From SHZL01 sp963784425 (GTDB lineage Bacteria; Pseudomonadota; Gammaproteobacteria; Xanthomonadales; SZUA-36), in assembly GCA_963784425.1 (NCBI GenBank), contig CAWARM010000019.1, forward strand, positions 13,803 through 77,802: a DNA stretch of 64,000 nt. The letters run 5' to 3'. Shown piece after piece: positions 43,833 through 52,450 of the stretch (positions are counted from its first letter, which is position 1; each line of letters begins with the position of its first letter). The notes below the pieces were generated by a model. The model was not told the origin of the DNA, ran no database searches, and saw only the letters and a list, made by a program, of their open reading frames with translations. The position numbers and the translations under genes are program-made.

Positions 43833-45165
43833 GCAAAAGCGGCAGCTTGCAGGTGGCAGCCATGCCGCCACCTTCCCGGTTGTAAAGGTTAAACGTACCT
43901 CCGTGGGCTTCAATCATTTCCCGGCACAGCGGCAGTCCAAGACCGGTTCCCCCGCGCTTGGTTGAGTAAAAAGGCAGCAAAGCCAGTTTCATCTGCTCCT
44001 GGGCCATGCCACTTCCCCGATCTTCCACGGCAATCAATACTTCCTTTGAGTTCTGCAGCACGCGCAAGCGGATTTCGCCTGGCGGCGAGCCGGACTCTGC
44101 GGCATTTTTGAGCAGGTTAATCAACACCTGTTCCAGTTGCACGGGATCAAATTCCGCGTCATTAGCGGGCAAGTCACCAACCAATTGAAAGTTCACCAAA
44201 CGATGAATCTGGTTGATGAAGGGTTTCCAGGCAATGCGTTGCAGCCGCGGCTTGGGCAAACGCGCAAAGCGGGCATATTCCTCGATAAACGTTTGCAGGT
44301 GACTGGCCCGATTCCCAATGCTGGCATAGATTTCGGGCAACATTTCCGTGCCACTGCCGGTTGCGGCTATTTTTTGCGCCGATCCAATCAGCGAACTAAT
44401 GGGAGCAAGCGAGTTGTTCAGCTCATGCGTAATCACGCGGATGACTTTTTTCCAGGTCTCCACTTCTTTGCGCGCAATCTCACGCGTCAGCTTTTTAAGC
44501 AGAAACAGCCGGTGGCTTGAAGCGTTAAGCACGAACTGCCTGCATGTCAGATGGAACACCTCTGTTTCGTCCCGCTCCTGCATGCTGAAAAGACCGTCCT
44601 CGCCTTTGCGAATCGCTTCGCCCTTTGCGGCGGATCTGCGCGAGCTGGCCTGTAACAGGTCAGCACCCACCAGTGATGGCTTCCCGTCAGCGGGCCCGCG
44701 GAAAAGCTCCGCTGCCTCCCGGTTGCTGTACACAATTGCGCCAGTTTGGTTCACGATCAGGACGGCCACTGCACTGGATTGAATCACCGTATCGAGCAGG
44801 AGCTCGCGCTGGAAGATTCCAAACCGTTCCGCCCGAAGTGTTTTTGCCAGCTCGTTATATGCCTGCACCAACAGTCCCAACTCGTCATCCCGGGTGCTCG
44901 CTATTGTCACACTGTAGTCATGATCCTTGAAACTGGTGACGCCCCCGCGCAAGGCTTGCAGGATCTTGTCCAGCGGCGAAAAGAACGCCTTTACCGTGGT
45001 TATAACAGCGAGCAGGCCCAACAGGGACACTGCGGGCACCAGAAACTGCCAGGAAGGAACGTACAGGGCCACGACAACACTGGCGGCCATGCAGGCTACA
45101 AAAACCGTTGCCAGCAGGAAAATGAACCGGCCCTGTAGGGATGTTTTGCGCACCGGCGTTTGCAA
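43795..45165 (-). CDS. Membrane sensor histidine kinase (NtrY-like)
   Basis: The 456-residue protein has two N-terminal helices (~13-60), a HAMP-like linker, a PAS domain (~115-215) and the kinase core. The core has H-box V-I-T-H-E-L-N-N-S-L-A-P-I, N-box N-L-L-K-N-A-A-E, G1 D-R-G-S-G-M and G2 G-G-T-G-L-G-L. The H-E-L-N-N-S-L-A-P form is characteristic of NtrB/NtrY-type kinases, which pair with sigma-54 activators such as the one encoded just upstream. The start is uncertain: TTG at 45165 or GTG at 45153, and neither has a clear ribosome-binding site. Confidence 0.9.
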   Translation of the reverse strand: MQTPVRKTSLQGRFIFLLATVFVACMAASVVVALYVPSWQFLVPAVSLLGLLAVITTVKAFFSPLDKILQALRGGVTSFKDHDYSVTIASTRDDELGLLVQAYNELAKTLRAERFGIFQRELLLDTVIQSSAVAVLIVNQTGAIVYSNREAAELFRGPADGKPSLVGADLLQASSRRSAAKGEAIRKGEDGLFSMQERDETEVFHLTCRQFVLNASSHRLFLLKKLTREIARKEVETWKKVIRVITHELNNSLAPISSLIGSAQKIAATGSGTEMLPEIYASIGNRASHLQTFIEEYARFARLPKPRLQRIAWKPFINQIHRLVNFQLVGDLPANDAEFDPVQLEQVLINLLKNAAESGSPPGEIRLRVLQNSKEVLIAVEDRGSGMAQEQMKLALLPFYSTKRGGTGLGLPLCREMIEAHGGTFNLYNREGGGMAATCKLPLLLSSALSQCGDQE

Positions 45166-45175
45166 AAATTGGCAC

Positions 45176-46507
45176 TTACTGCGCCAACTTCTCCATGCGC
45201 CGATACAGCGCCTGGCGGCTTATGCCCAAATGTCGAGCTGCGCGTGAGACATTGCCATCGTTGGATGCGAGCGCCATCCTGATTTCATCCGCTTCCGGTT
45301 CGGGTGCGCTACTTCTGGCGTTCTGTGCACTGTCAAGGCCCAAACCAAGAATCTCCGGAGTTATTTTCCGGTCCGGCGCAAGGATAGCTGTGCGCTGCGC
45401 CAGGTTTTGCAGCTCACGCACATTTCCCGGCCAGTCGTGTCGCAGCAGGGCATCCTCCGCAGCCGCCGCAAGGTGCGTTCCTGCAGGCAAGAAATGCCGG
45501 AACAACGGCAAGATATCTTCCCGCCTTTCGCTCAAAGCGGGTACCTTGATTTCGATGAGGTTCAGTCGATAGTAGAGGTCTTCACGAAAAGTGCGATCAC
45601 GTATAGCATCGGCCAGGTTGGCGTTAGTGGCGCTGATGACACGTACATCGACACGACGCGATTTGGAGCTGCCCAAGCGCTCATATTCGCCGCTCTGCAA
45701 CACGCGCAACAGTTTCATCTGCCCTTCAGCACTGAGATTGCCGATTTCATCCAGGAACAGGGTCCCTCCATCAGCTGCCTCGAACCGCCCTTCACGGCGA
45801 TTTTCAGCGCCGGTGTATGCACCGGCTTCCGCGCCAAACAATTCGGCTTCCATCAAGCCGGCCGGCAATGCGCCCACGTTAATGGTGATGAACGGCTTGT
45901 CGCGCCGGTATGAATTGGCCTGGATTACCCTCACCACCACGTCTTTACCGGCTCCGTTTGGACCCGTAACGAGCACGGGGACGCTGGCTCGAGCAACCTG
46001 AGCGGCCAGGCTGAACACACCATGCATCGCGTCTGAGGTGTAAATGGCGCCGCACAAATCGTTGTCACGCTCCAGCGAATTTCTACGAGCCCGCCGTTCC
46101 TGCATCATGCGGCCGTGCGCCGACTGCACTTCCCGCAATTCCAGGAGATTCTTCACCGCAGTGACGAGCTTTGCATCGTCCCATGGCTTGCCCAGATAAT
46201 CCGCCGCTCCTGCCCGCACCAACTGCACTGCGGTTTCAAGATCGGTCCAGGCGGTCAGCAGAATGATGGGTAAATCGGGGTCCAGGTCACGGATACGATG
46301 AAACAACTCCACCCCTTCCGAACCCGATGTGGTGTCGCGGCTGAAGTTCATGTCCTGTATGACAAGATCTACCGGTTCGCGGCGCATCAGGTTCAGGCCT
46401 TGTTCCGGGCTTTGGGCGTAGCGAGTCTCGATGTCGTGCAGGCCAAGTGCAACCTCCAAAGCCTTGGCCACATCCGCGTTGTCATCAATGATCAGAACTC
46501 GCTGCAT
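45176..46507 (-). CDS. Sigma-54-dependent response regulator (NtrC family)
   Basis: The ATG at 46507 opens a 443-residue protein; upstream extension lacks homology. The receiver domain has D8/D9, the phospho-acceptor D52 and K107. The AAA+ domain has Walker A G-P-N-G-A-G-K-D (182-189), the sigma-54 contact loop G-A-Y-T-G-A (229-234, Tyr in place of Phe of GAFTGA) and Walker B G-G-T-L-F-L-D-E-I-G. The C-terminal Fis-type HTH is N-V-S-R-A-A-R-H-L-G-I-S-R-Q-A-L-Y. It should activate the sigma-54 promoter at 51201-51217 that heads its own operon. Confidence 0.93.
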   Translation of the reverse strand: MQRVLIIDDNADVAKALEVALGLHDIETRYAQSPEQGLNLMRREPVDLVIQDMNFSRDTTSGSEGVELFHRIRDLDPDLPIILLTAWTDLETAVQLVRAGAADYLGKPWDDAKLVTAVKNLLELREVQSAHGRMMQERRARRNSLERDNDLCGAIYTSDAMHGVFSLAAQVARASVPVLVTGPNGAGKDVVVRVIQANSYRRDKPFITINVGALPAGLMEAELFGAEAGAYTGAENRREGRFEAADGGTLFLDEIGNLSAEGQMKLLRVLQSGEYERLGSSKSRRVDVRVISATNANLADAIRDRTFREDLYYRLNLIEIKVPALSERREDILPLFRHFLPAGTHLAAAAEDALLRHDWPGNVRELQNLAQRTAILAPDRKITPEILGLGLDSAQNARSSAPEPEADEIRMALASNDGNVSRAARHLGISRQALYRRMEKLAQ

Positions 46508-46559
46508 CAGCAGGTCCGGCCGGAGTCTGGTTGGAAAGACGATTATACGCCGAGGCAGA

Positions 46560-47771
46560 CTAGACGCTCCTGGTTGCAAGCGCAGGCGGAATGTTCGCCG
46601 CCCTGCGGGCAGGAAGCAGAACAGCAATTTGGCCCAGCAACCAGAGCATCAGGACACCGGTCGGCAGATAGTACACAGGCATGCGACCGCTCTGGTACTC
46701 GGTGTCAAGAACCCAGTTGAGCACGAAGGCGCCGACAACGCCAAGTACCAGGCCCATGCTCGTAATCAGCCAGTTTTCCAACATGAAGTAACGAATGATG
46801 TCACCACGCCCGGCACCCAGGGCTCGCCTCGTTCCGATCTGCTTGCGACGCTGGCTCACACTGAACCATGCCATGCCAACTATACCTAGGCCGGTAACAG
46901 AACTCAGGATGAAGATCACACCTCCCAGGATCTTTACCATGGCGATGTCACTGGAATACGTGCGCTGCAGCTGCTCTTGCATGGTTCGCACGATTCGCAC
47001 TATCCGGTCACGATTCTGCACAAGGTACTCTTCCACGTTTTTCATCACCTGGTCACGTTTTCCCGGCTCGGCGCGGATAAAAAAGCGCATATCTGATCCT
47101 TCGCCCATCGAGGGAATGATGCCGGAATTATTGACATCGTCATTTTGCGGCCAGGCATTCATCATGTGCCGGTAGACGCCAATGATCTCAGTGGGTTCCT
47201 TGTTGTTCGGCTCATCCCAAACCAGTTTCCCCACCGCATCGCCGCCCGGGAATAATTCGTCGGCAACAGACTGGCTGATCAGCATGGTGCGGATTTCCGG
47301 CCGTGATCCGGGGCCACTCCACAGTACCTCCTCCGGAGTGAAATTCCGACCTGCCACCAATTCGATACCCAATGCGGCCACGCCATCCTCGTTGGTGGCA
47401 AAAAATCCAAGTTTAGTGGCTTCGCTGGCTGGAGTCTGGGGGTCAAGATACAAGTTGTCACCCCAGCCACCACCACTGGCTGGTACTGAAGCGATAGGGG
47501 TAACTGCAACAACTCCTGGAATCTGCTTGATGGCATCAAGATCATCCCGCCACATCTTGTGGTAATCGAGTCCAGTCCTGAAAGCATTGGTAATCACAAA
47601 AAATGTGTTGGCCTCATCCAAACCGGTAGGCCTGGCGATGGCATCAGCACGTTGGTGCATGATGAAGGTGGCATTGGTGACAACCGTCATGGTCAGGGCA
47701 ATCTGCAAGGCAATCAGCAGTGCTCCAACCTTGTTGCGTGACATGGCATGCAAAATGGGTCCAATTTCCAT
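46560..47771 (-). CDS. MacB/FtsX-type ABC transporter permease (second)
   Basis: The ATG at 47771 is preferred over the GTG one codon earlier; GAGGGA lies upstream. The 403-residue protein has one N-terminal helix, a large periplasmic MacB-PCD-like domain (~45-270) and three C-terminal helices forming the FtsX domain (V-S-Q-R-R-K-Q-I-G-T-R-R-A-L-G-A-G-R at about residue 310). With its neighbour it would make the heterodimeric membrane part of a tripartite exporter driven from the periplasm. It begins 10 nt after the first permease stops. Confidence 0.9.
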   Translation of the reverse strand: MEIGPILHAMSRNKVGALLIALQIALTMTVVTNATFIMHQRADAIARPTGLDEANTFFVITNAFRTGLDYHKMWRDDLDAIKQIPGVVAVTPIASVPASGGGWGDNLYLDPQTPASEATKLGFFATNEDGVAALGIELVAGRNFTPEEVLWSGPGSRPEIRTMLISQSVADELFPGGDAVGKLVWDEPNNKEPTEIIGVYRHMMNAWPQNDDVNNSGIIPSMGEGSDMRFFIRAEPGKRDQVMKNVEEYLVQNRDRIVRIVRTMQEQLQRTYSSDIAMVKILGGVIFILSSVTGLGIVGMAWFSVSQRRKQIGTRRALGAGRGDIIRYFMLENWLITSMGLVLGVVGAFVLNWVLDTEYQSGRMPVYYLPTGVLMLWLLGQIAVLLPARRAANIPPALATRSV

Positions 47772-47781
47772 CACGATTCCC

Positions 47782-49098
47782 TCATTGGGTTTTCAACAAT
47801 CCGGCTGGCGCGTGCCAGGCAGCGCGCCATACCGGGTAGAGCCCGGCCACTACGCTTGACACTACTGCCAACACGACCGCAGTGAGCAACAGGAGGCCGT
47901 TGAGATGCACAAGGTGCTGGTATCCCTGGTAGAGCCTGCCGATCAGCGCCAGGCCCAGCCAGGCCAGGCCAACACCGGCAATGCCGCCGAGCACGCCGAT
48001 AACAGCTACCTCAAACAGGTTCTGCAGGACAATTTCGCCCCGACTGGCGCCCATCGCGCGCCGCAGTGCAATTTCAGGACCCTTGCCAAGGAACTTCGCC
48101 AGCAACAGACTGACGGTATTTAGCACACACACGACCAGGAAAAGGAAACTCAGCCGCATCAGCACGCGATTATCATTGGAAACCACGCCCATCACGTCCA
48201 TCCACGCCATGACGTCACTGATGAACGTATTCAGTGGTCGCTTGAACCTGCCGAGCTGCTTTTGCTCCTGCACGTAGTTGTCGAGAAACTCCTTGTAGCG
48301 CGCCGCCTGCTCTGGCGTTTCGAGTTCCGCCCAGAACTGCACCCAGACACACTCGCTGCCCAGAAACGCCTCCACCCCATCCCCGTCCTCTTGCGCCCAG
48401 CAATTCACATTTCCGGCAATGTCCTGGCCGGCTTCGGCGGCCAGGCTCAGCGGAGCGAATACATCCTCGACGTCTTCAAAAGCGCCGACCTCGACCTGGT
48501 AAAACCGGGGAGTGGGCTGCCAGTTGTTGAGCACGCCAACAATTTCATACATCTGGTCGCCCAGGTTGATCGTGCGGCCCACGGAATTCCCGCCGTCAAA
48601 CAACTGCTCATTCAGTTTCCGGCTAATAACGGCGACCTTGCGCCCGCTATCGTCCTCGTCAGCCGGCCACGCCTGGCCATAAAGAAACGGCACATCAAAC
48701 ATTGAGAAAAAACTTGCGGTTGTAAGCCTTGCCGTGGTTTGAAATGGCGCGGCATCGCGGTTGTCGGGAACTACGACAAAGGTCGAGCCAACCATGGCGA
48801 CCTGCTGCTTTGCCGGGGTTTCGGCATTTACCAGGTAGTTGGCATCGCGCCAGGTTAACTGGGGTTGTACGTCACGCGCTGATTCGGTTGGTGGATCGTT
48901 GGGATCCCAGTTATCCATCTGCACGGCAAACAATTGCTTGCTCTTGTGCGGGATTGGGTCGCCTGACATCAGGTAGTATACGGTATAGGTCGTCATGAAC
49001 GCGCTTAGCCCCAAGCCAAGCGCGGTCACCATCAGGCTGGACAATACCGAGTTGCGTCGCAGGCTCTTCAGCGCCAGCCTGAGGTAGTAACTAAACAC
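47782..49098 (-). CDS. MacB/FtsX-type ABC transporter permease (first)
   Basis: The start is GTG 49098 with AGGAG 9 nt upstream, 8 nt inside the ATPase gene, so translation is coupled. The frame extends to 49167 without merit. The 438-residue protein has the same plan as the second permease: N-terminal helix (R-R-N-S-V-L-S-S-L-M-V-T-A-L-G-L-G-L), a periplasmic domain and three C-terminal helices with G-P-E-I-A-L-R-R-A-M-G-A-S-R-G. The two permeases share architecture but are diverged, so a heterodimer is likely. Confidence 0.9.
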   Translation of the reverse strand: MFSYYLRLALKSLRRNSVLSSLMVTALGLGLSAFMTTYTVYYLMSGDPIPHKSKQLFAVQMDNWDPNDPPTESARDVQPQLTWRDANYLVNAETPAKQQVAMVGSTFVVVPDNRDAAPFQTTARLTTASFFSMFDVPFLYGQAWPADEDDSGRKVAVISRKLNEQLFDGGNSVGRTINLGDQMYEIVGVLNNWQPTPRFYQVEVGAFEDVEDVFAPLSLAAEAGQDIAGNVNCWAQEDGDGVEAFLGSECVWVQFWAELETPEQAARYKEFLDNYVQEQKQLGRFKRPLNTFISDVMAWMDVMGVVSNDNRVLMRLSFLFLVVCVLNTVSLLLAKFLGKGPEIALRRAMGASRGEIVLQNLFEVAVIGVLGGIAGVGLAWLGLALIGRLYQGYQHLVHLNGLLLLTAVVLAVVSSVVAGLYPVWRAAWHAPAGLLKTQ

Positions 49099-49810
49099 GG
49101 GAAGCGTCTCCTGCCACCCGGTCAATTCGTGCCTGGTAGATGCTGTCAAGGTCGCTGACCTGACCATCCAGAATCTGGATATTGCGGTGGGCGCGGCGTG
49201 CCAGTTCCTGATCGTGGGTCACCATGACTATGGTCGTACCCTTTCGATTGATGTCTTCGAGCATATCTATCACCTGTCGCGCCATCAACGAATCCAGGTT
49301 ACCGGTTGGCTCATCGGCCAGCAGAAACCGAGGCTTTCCTGCCAAGGCACGGGCAATGGCAACGCGTTGTTGCTGGCCGCCGGAGAGCTGGGCCGGTAAG
49401 TAGGTTTTGCGAGATATCAGGCCTACCATTTCGAGCATTTCCTCGATTGCCTCCTTGCGTTGCTTTGCCGCCCAACCCCGGTAACGGAGGGGTACATCCA
49501 CGTTATCAAACAAGTTGAGGTCAGGAATCAGGTTGAAGCCCTGAAAGATGAACCCGACTTTTTCGTTGCGAATACGCGCAGCTGCGTTGTCATTCAGGCG
49601 GGAAACATCTTCGCCATCAAGCTCGTAAGCTCCGCTGCTGGGCTTTTCCAGCAAACCGGCGATGTTCAAGAACGTCGTCTTGCCCGAACCGGAAGGGCCG
49701 GTCACCGCCACGAACTCGCCCTCTTGCACGCGCAGGTTGAGATCACGCAGCGCATGCGTTTCTATCAAGTCAGTTCGATAACTCTTGCAGATGTCTTTCA
49801 TGATCAACAT
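49091..49810 (-). CDS. ABC transporter ATP-binding protein (MacB/LolD type)
   Basis: The 239-residue ATPase has Walker A G-P-S-G-S-G-K-T (38-45), signature L-S-G-G-Q-Q-Q-R, Walker B F-L-L-A-D-E-P-T-G-N-L-D and the H-loop V-T-H-D. All are intact. L-A-D-E-P-T-G-N-L-D is typical of the MacB/LolD/FtsE class that drives mechanotransmission rather than classical transport. AAGGA precedes the ATG. It is the second gene after the membrane-fusion protein. Confidence 0.95.
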   Translation of the reverse strand: MLIMKDICKSYRTDLIETHALRDLNLRVQEGEFVAVTGPSGSGKTTFLNIAGLLEKPSSGAYELDGEDVSRLNDNAAARIRNEKVGFIFQGFNLIPDLNLFDNVDVPLRYRGWAAKQRKEAIEEMLEMVGLISRKTYLPAQLSGGQQQRVAIARALAGKPRFLLADEPTGNLDSLMARQVIDMLEDINRKGTTIVMVTHDQELARRAHRNIQILDGQVSDLDSIYQARIDRVAGDASRV

Positions 49811-49892
49811 GTCTGTTTCCTTGGTGAGTACTTAAAAGTAATTCTGGTTCTGCGCTACCCGGGCCCGATACCCGTTTCGTTTTGCCTGCTGG

Positions 49893-51188
49893 TCAGTCGA
49901 CGATGCGGATCAAATCCTTGTCCCGGAATTCCGCAATGCTGGAAATCACCACCACGTCCCCCTCCGCCAGGCCGTCGACAATTTCGACGAGGTTGACGCT
50001 GCGCACGCCCAGCGTGATATCCCGACGATGTGCCAAACCATCGTTGCCCACAACAAAAGCCGTGTTGGCATTTCCGCTGTCTGCAAACGAGCCGCGTTGC
50101 AGGGTCAGGACATTATCCAGTTGGTCCATCACTACACGAGCAGTGACGCGTTGGTTCTGGCGCAAGCCAGGCGGGCCATATCCAACAAACCGGATGCGGC
50201 TTACGATTTCGCTGTTTATGACCTCTGGAGACAGCGACGTCAACTCACCGGCATAGGTCACGGCGTTGTACTGCACTTCGGTCTGCATGCCCAGGCCAAG
50301 GTCATCGGCATAGGCTTCCGGAATTTTTACTTCCACTTCGAACGCGCCAAGGTCCACCACGGTGACCAAGGGCTGGTTGGCACTGACCACCGCCTTCTGG
50401 CCGACAGCGACGCTGCCCACTATCCCGGCCACCGTCGAACGGACAGTGAGTTCGTCAACCCGGCGCTTGAGGTTATCGACTAGCAAGCGCTGCTGCTCTA
50501 CCGCCAGTTGCTTGGTGCGTAGTTCAAATTCCTGGCTTTCCTTTTACAGGTCGGCATCCTGCTTTGCATGGCGAAATTCGACTTCCGCTGTCAACAGTTC
50601 ATCGCGATACCGCTCGTAGTCTATTTTCGAGATGGCCTGAATCTGTATGGATTCTTCGGCCCGGCGCATCTCGCGCTGTGCCGCAGTCAGTTTTACCTGT
50701 GCCAGGTCAATGGTCTGCTGGTTGCGGACCTGGTCCTTTCTTGCCTGTATTCTCTGCCGCTCGAAATCAGCCTGCGTCGCGGCAAGACCCGAGGACTCCT
50801 GCTCATATTCAGATTGCACCTCCGGGCTGGTCAGGCTGGCCAGAACCTGGTCCCGTTCCACGGCGTCACCAGCCTGGACCTTGAACGTTACGGAGCCTGC
50901 GGCCGGGCTATACAACGTAGGGCTGACGGCCGCGACAATACGACCTGGCACGTTTACATCCCGGACCAGGGGACCTCTTATAACTACCGCGGTGCGGATG
51001 CGATCAGATGAAACGGTGGCATCAGAACTTAGCCATCTGGAAAACGCAGAAAATCCGAGCACCGCCAACAGCAACAACAAGCTCGCCGCGCCGCCTGCTT
51101 GCCATAATTTCCTGTGCGCTTTTCGCGGAATGCGGGCAACATCCTGAGCGGATGTGTCCCTGATGAATTTGTGTCCGATACTGTTCAT
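49893..51188 (-). pseudogene. Membrane-fusion protein (HlyD/MacA type) with in-frame TAA at 50544-50546
   Basis: One frame covers 51188 to 49893 and encodes 431 residues if the single TAA is read through. The N-terminal part has a membrane anchor (A-S-L-L-L-L-L-A-V-L-G-F) and the first lipoyl half (V-T-F-K-V-Q-A-G-D-A-V). The stop falls in the coiled-coil hairpin (Q-D-A-D-L, stop, K-E-S-Q-E-F-E-L-R-T-K-Q). After it the second lipoyl half (L-T-V-R-S-T-V-A-G-I-V-G) and the beta-barrel follow. CAA to TAA is the likeliest change. Read as is, the export system lacks its periplasmic adaptor. The ATG at 51188 has no Shine-Dalgarno. Confidence 0.85.
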
Positions 51189-51200
51189 TGCCGGTATAGG

Positions 51201-51217
51201 AGCAAGGAACGTACCAA
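51201..51217 (-). promoter_or_regulatory. Sigma-54 (-24/-12) promoter of the export/two-component operon
   Basis: On the minus strand the sequence reads TTGGTACGTTCCTTGCT, against the consensus TGGCACG-N4-TTGC(A/T). The invariant GG and GC are exactly 10 nt apart. The predicted +1 is near 51190, 2 nt before the ATG of the membrane-fusion gene, which implies a nearly leaderless mRNA. The operon itself encodes an NtrC-type activator, so autoregulation is likely. Confidence 0.8.
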
Positions 51218-51270
51218 ACTGGCAACTCTTTGTTTTTTCTTGTGTTCAAACTGCGCCCTCGGCAACGAAA

Positions 51271-51304
51271 CTGTCCGCCGGACAGGTCATGGAACACGCG
51301 GACA
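51271..51304. promoter_or_regulatory. Candidate upstream activator sites for the sigma-54 promoter
   Basis: The perfect 7-1-7 palindrome CTGTCCGCCGGACAG lies at 51271-51285, and a further GCGGACA half-site at 51298-51304. They are about 80-115 nt upstream of the predicted start site, where enhancer-binding activators usually bind. Assignment to the regulator encoded at 45176-46507 is inferred from position. Confidence 0.6.
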
Positions 51305-51315
51305 AAAATGCACCC

Positions 51316-51861
51316 TCAAGCAGGCAGGCGCGGGACGACCCTGGCCGGATTCCCTGCCACGACTGAATTCGGCGGAACCACGAAGTTGACCACCGCTGCG
51401 GCCCCAACAATGGACCCGGCGCCAATATGTGCGCCGGCGAGCAGGATTGCTCTCGCGCCGATCCAGGCGTTCTCTCCAATTTCAATTGCGGGCTGGACAG
51501 AAGTCTCGGTAATCGTGCCGATCGGCGCCACGCTGGTTGCGGTAAAGGGCACGCCGAATGCGTTGTCTGCAAGGGTCACTTCGTGTGCAATGAACACATA
51601 GTCGTGGATAACGATGCGCCGGTTTGAACAGATGATGGCGCCCACCAGGGTGCAATAATTTCCGATCTCGACTTCACCCTGCGGCCCGAGGTCAAAGAAC
51701 GAGCCGTTGTACACACCGCTGTCGTTGCCGATGCGCACCCCACTGGCCTGCCGGCTGTGAAAATGCCGAAAAGCAAACGTAGAGTAAAGCCACGACCTCT
51801 GCCCTATGCTGACATTGTCGGGTAGCGGTTGCGGAAACCAGTCGTGCTCCAGTGTGGCCAT
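51316..51861 (-). CDS. Left-handed beta-helix (hexapeptide repeat) acyltransferase, second
   Basis: The ATG at 51861 lies 4 nt after the preceding stop; an extension to 51912 would overlap that gene. The 181-residue protein is built of hexapeptide repeats (I-G-N-D-S-G-V..., V-E-I-G-N-Y-C-T-L-V-G, I-E-I-G-E-N-A-W-I-G-A-R) and ends with V-V-A-G-N-P-A-R-V-V. This is the WbbJ/maltose-acetyltransferase type. It likely O-acetylates sugars of the glycan made by this locus. It is the last gene of the operon. Confidence 0.88.
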   Translation of the reverse strand: MATLEHDWFPQPLPDNVSIGQRSWLYSTFAFRHFHSRQASGVRIGNDSGVYNGSFFDLGPQGEVEIGNYCTLVGAIICSNRRIVIHDYVFIAHEVTLADNAFGVPFTATSVAPIGTITETSVQPAIEIGENAWIGARAILLAGAHIGAGSIVGAAAVVNFVVPPNSVVAGNPARVVPRLPA

Positions 51862-51865
51862 GGCG

Positions 51866-52450
51866 CTACGAACCCTGATGCAATAATGGCCGCGCCGGAT
51901 TGCCTTCCACATGCACTCCGGCGGGCACGTCCCTGGATACTACTGCCCCTGCTCCGATACGTGCGCCATGGCCGATGGTTACGCCCTTGAGGATGATCGC
52001 GCCGATTCCCACATGGACATCATCGCCGATCACCACGGGCAGGCTGATAATGTGCGGGCGCAGGCTGCGGTCACCAAAGGGTGCATTGGCCACAGCGTCC
52101 AATCGCCGCTCCTGTGGGTCCAAAGGGTGAAAGTCAGAGTCGGCGATGGTCACGTTATACGACAAAATCGCCCGTCGCCCAAGCTGAATACGGCCTGCGC
52201 ACATGAATACGGGGCCCACCAGGACGCTGTCGTCGCCGATTTCGACCAGGCCAGCAGGCTCGATATTGAAGGTAGTCCAGGTGAAGATCTGCACGCGGTC
52301 GCCAATGATCAGCCCCGGATCCTGCACACTCTTGAACCGGGCAAAACTGCTGCGCCGTTCGAACCAGCATCCCCGCCCTATCCTGACATTGGCCGGAAGA
52401 GTTGTGTAATCCCAGTTCCCCACGATGTCATCGAACGCTTTATCTATCAT
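51866..52450 (-). CDS. Left-handed beta-helix (hexapeptide repeat) acyltransferase, first
   Basis: The 194-residue protein has the same plan as its downstream neighbour: N-V-R-I-G-R-G-C-W-F, V-E-I-G-D-D-S-V-L-V-G, a catalytic-type histidine in D-S-D-F-H-P-L, and the end P-A-G-V-H-V-E-G-N-P-A-R-P. The two probably arose by duplication and may modify different positions. Its ATG overlaps the stop of the glycosyltransferase gene (ATGA). Confidence 0.88.
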   Translation of the reverse strand: MIDKAFDDIVGNWDYTTLPANVRIGRGCWFERRSSFARFKSVQDPGLIIGDRVQIFTWTTFNIEPAGLVEIGDDSVLVGPVFMCAGRIQLGRRAILSYNVTIADSDFHPLDPQERRLDAVANAPFGDRSLRPHIISLPVVIGDDVHVGIGAIILKGVTIGHGARIGAGAVVSRDVPAGVHVEGNPARPLLHQGS

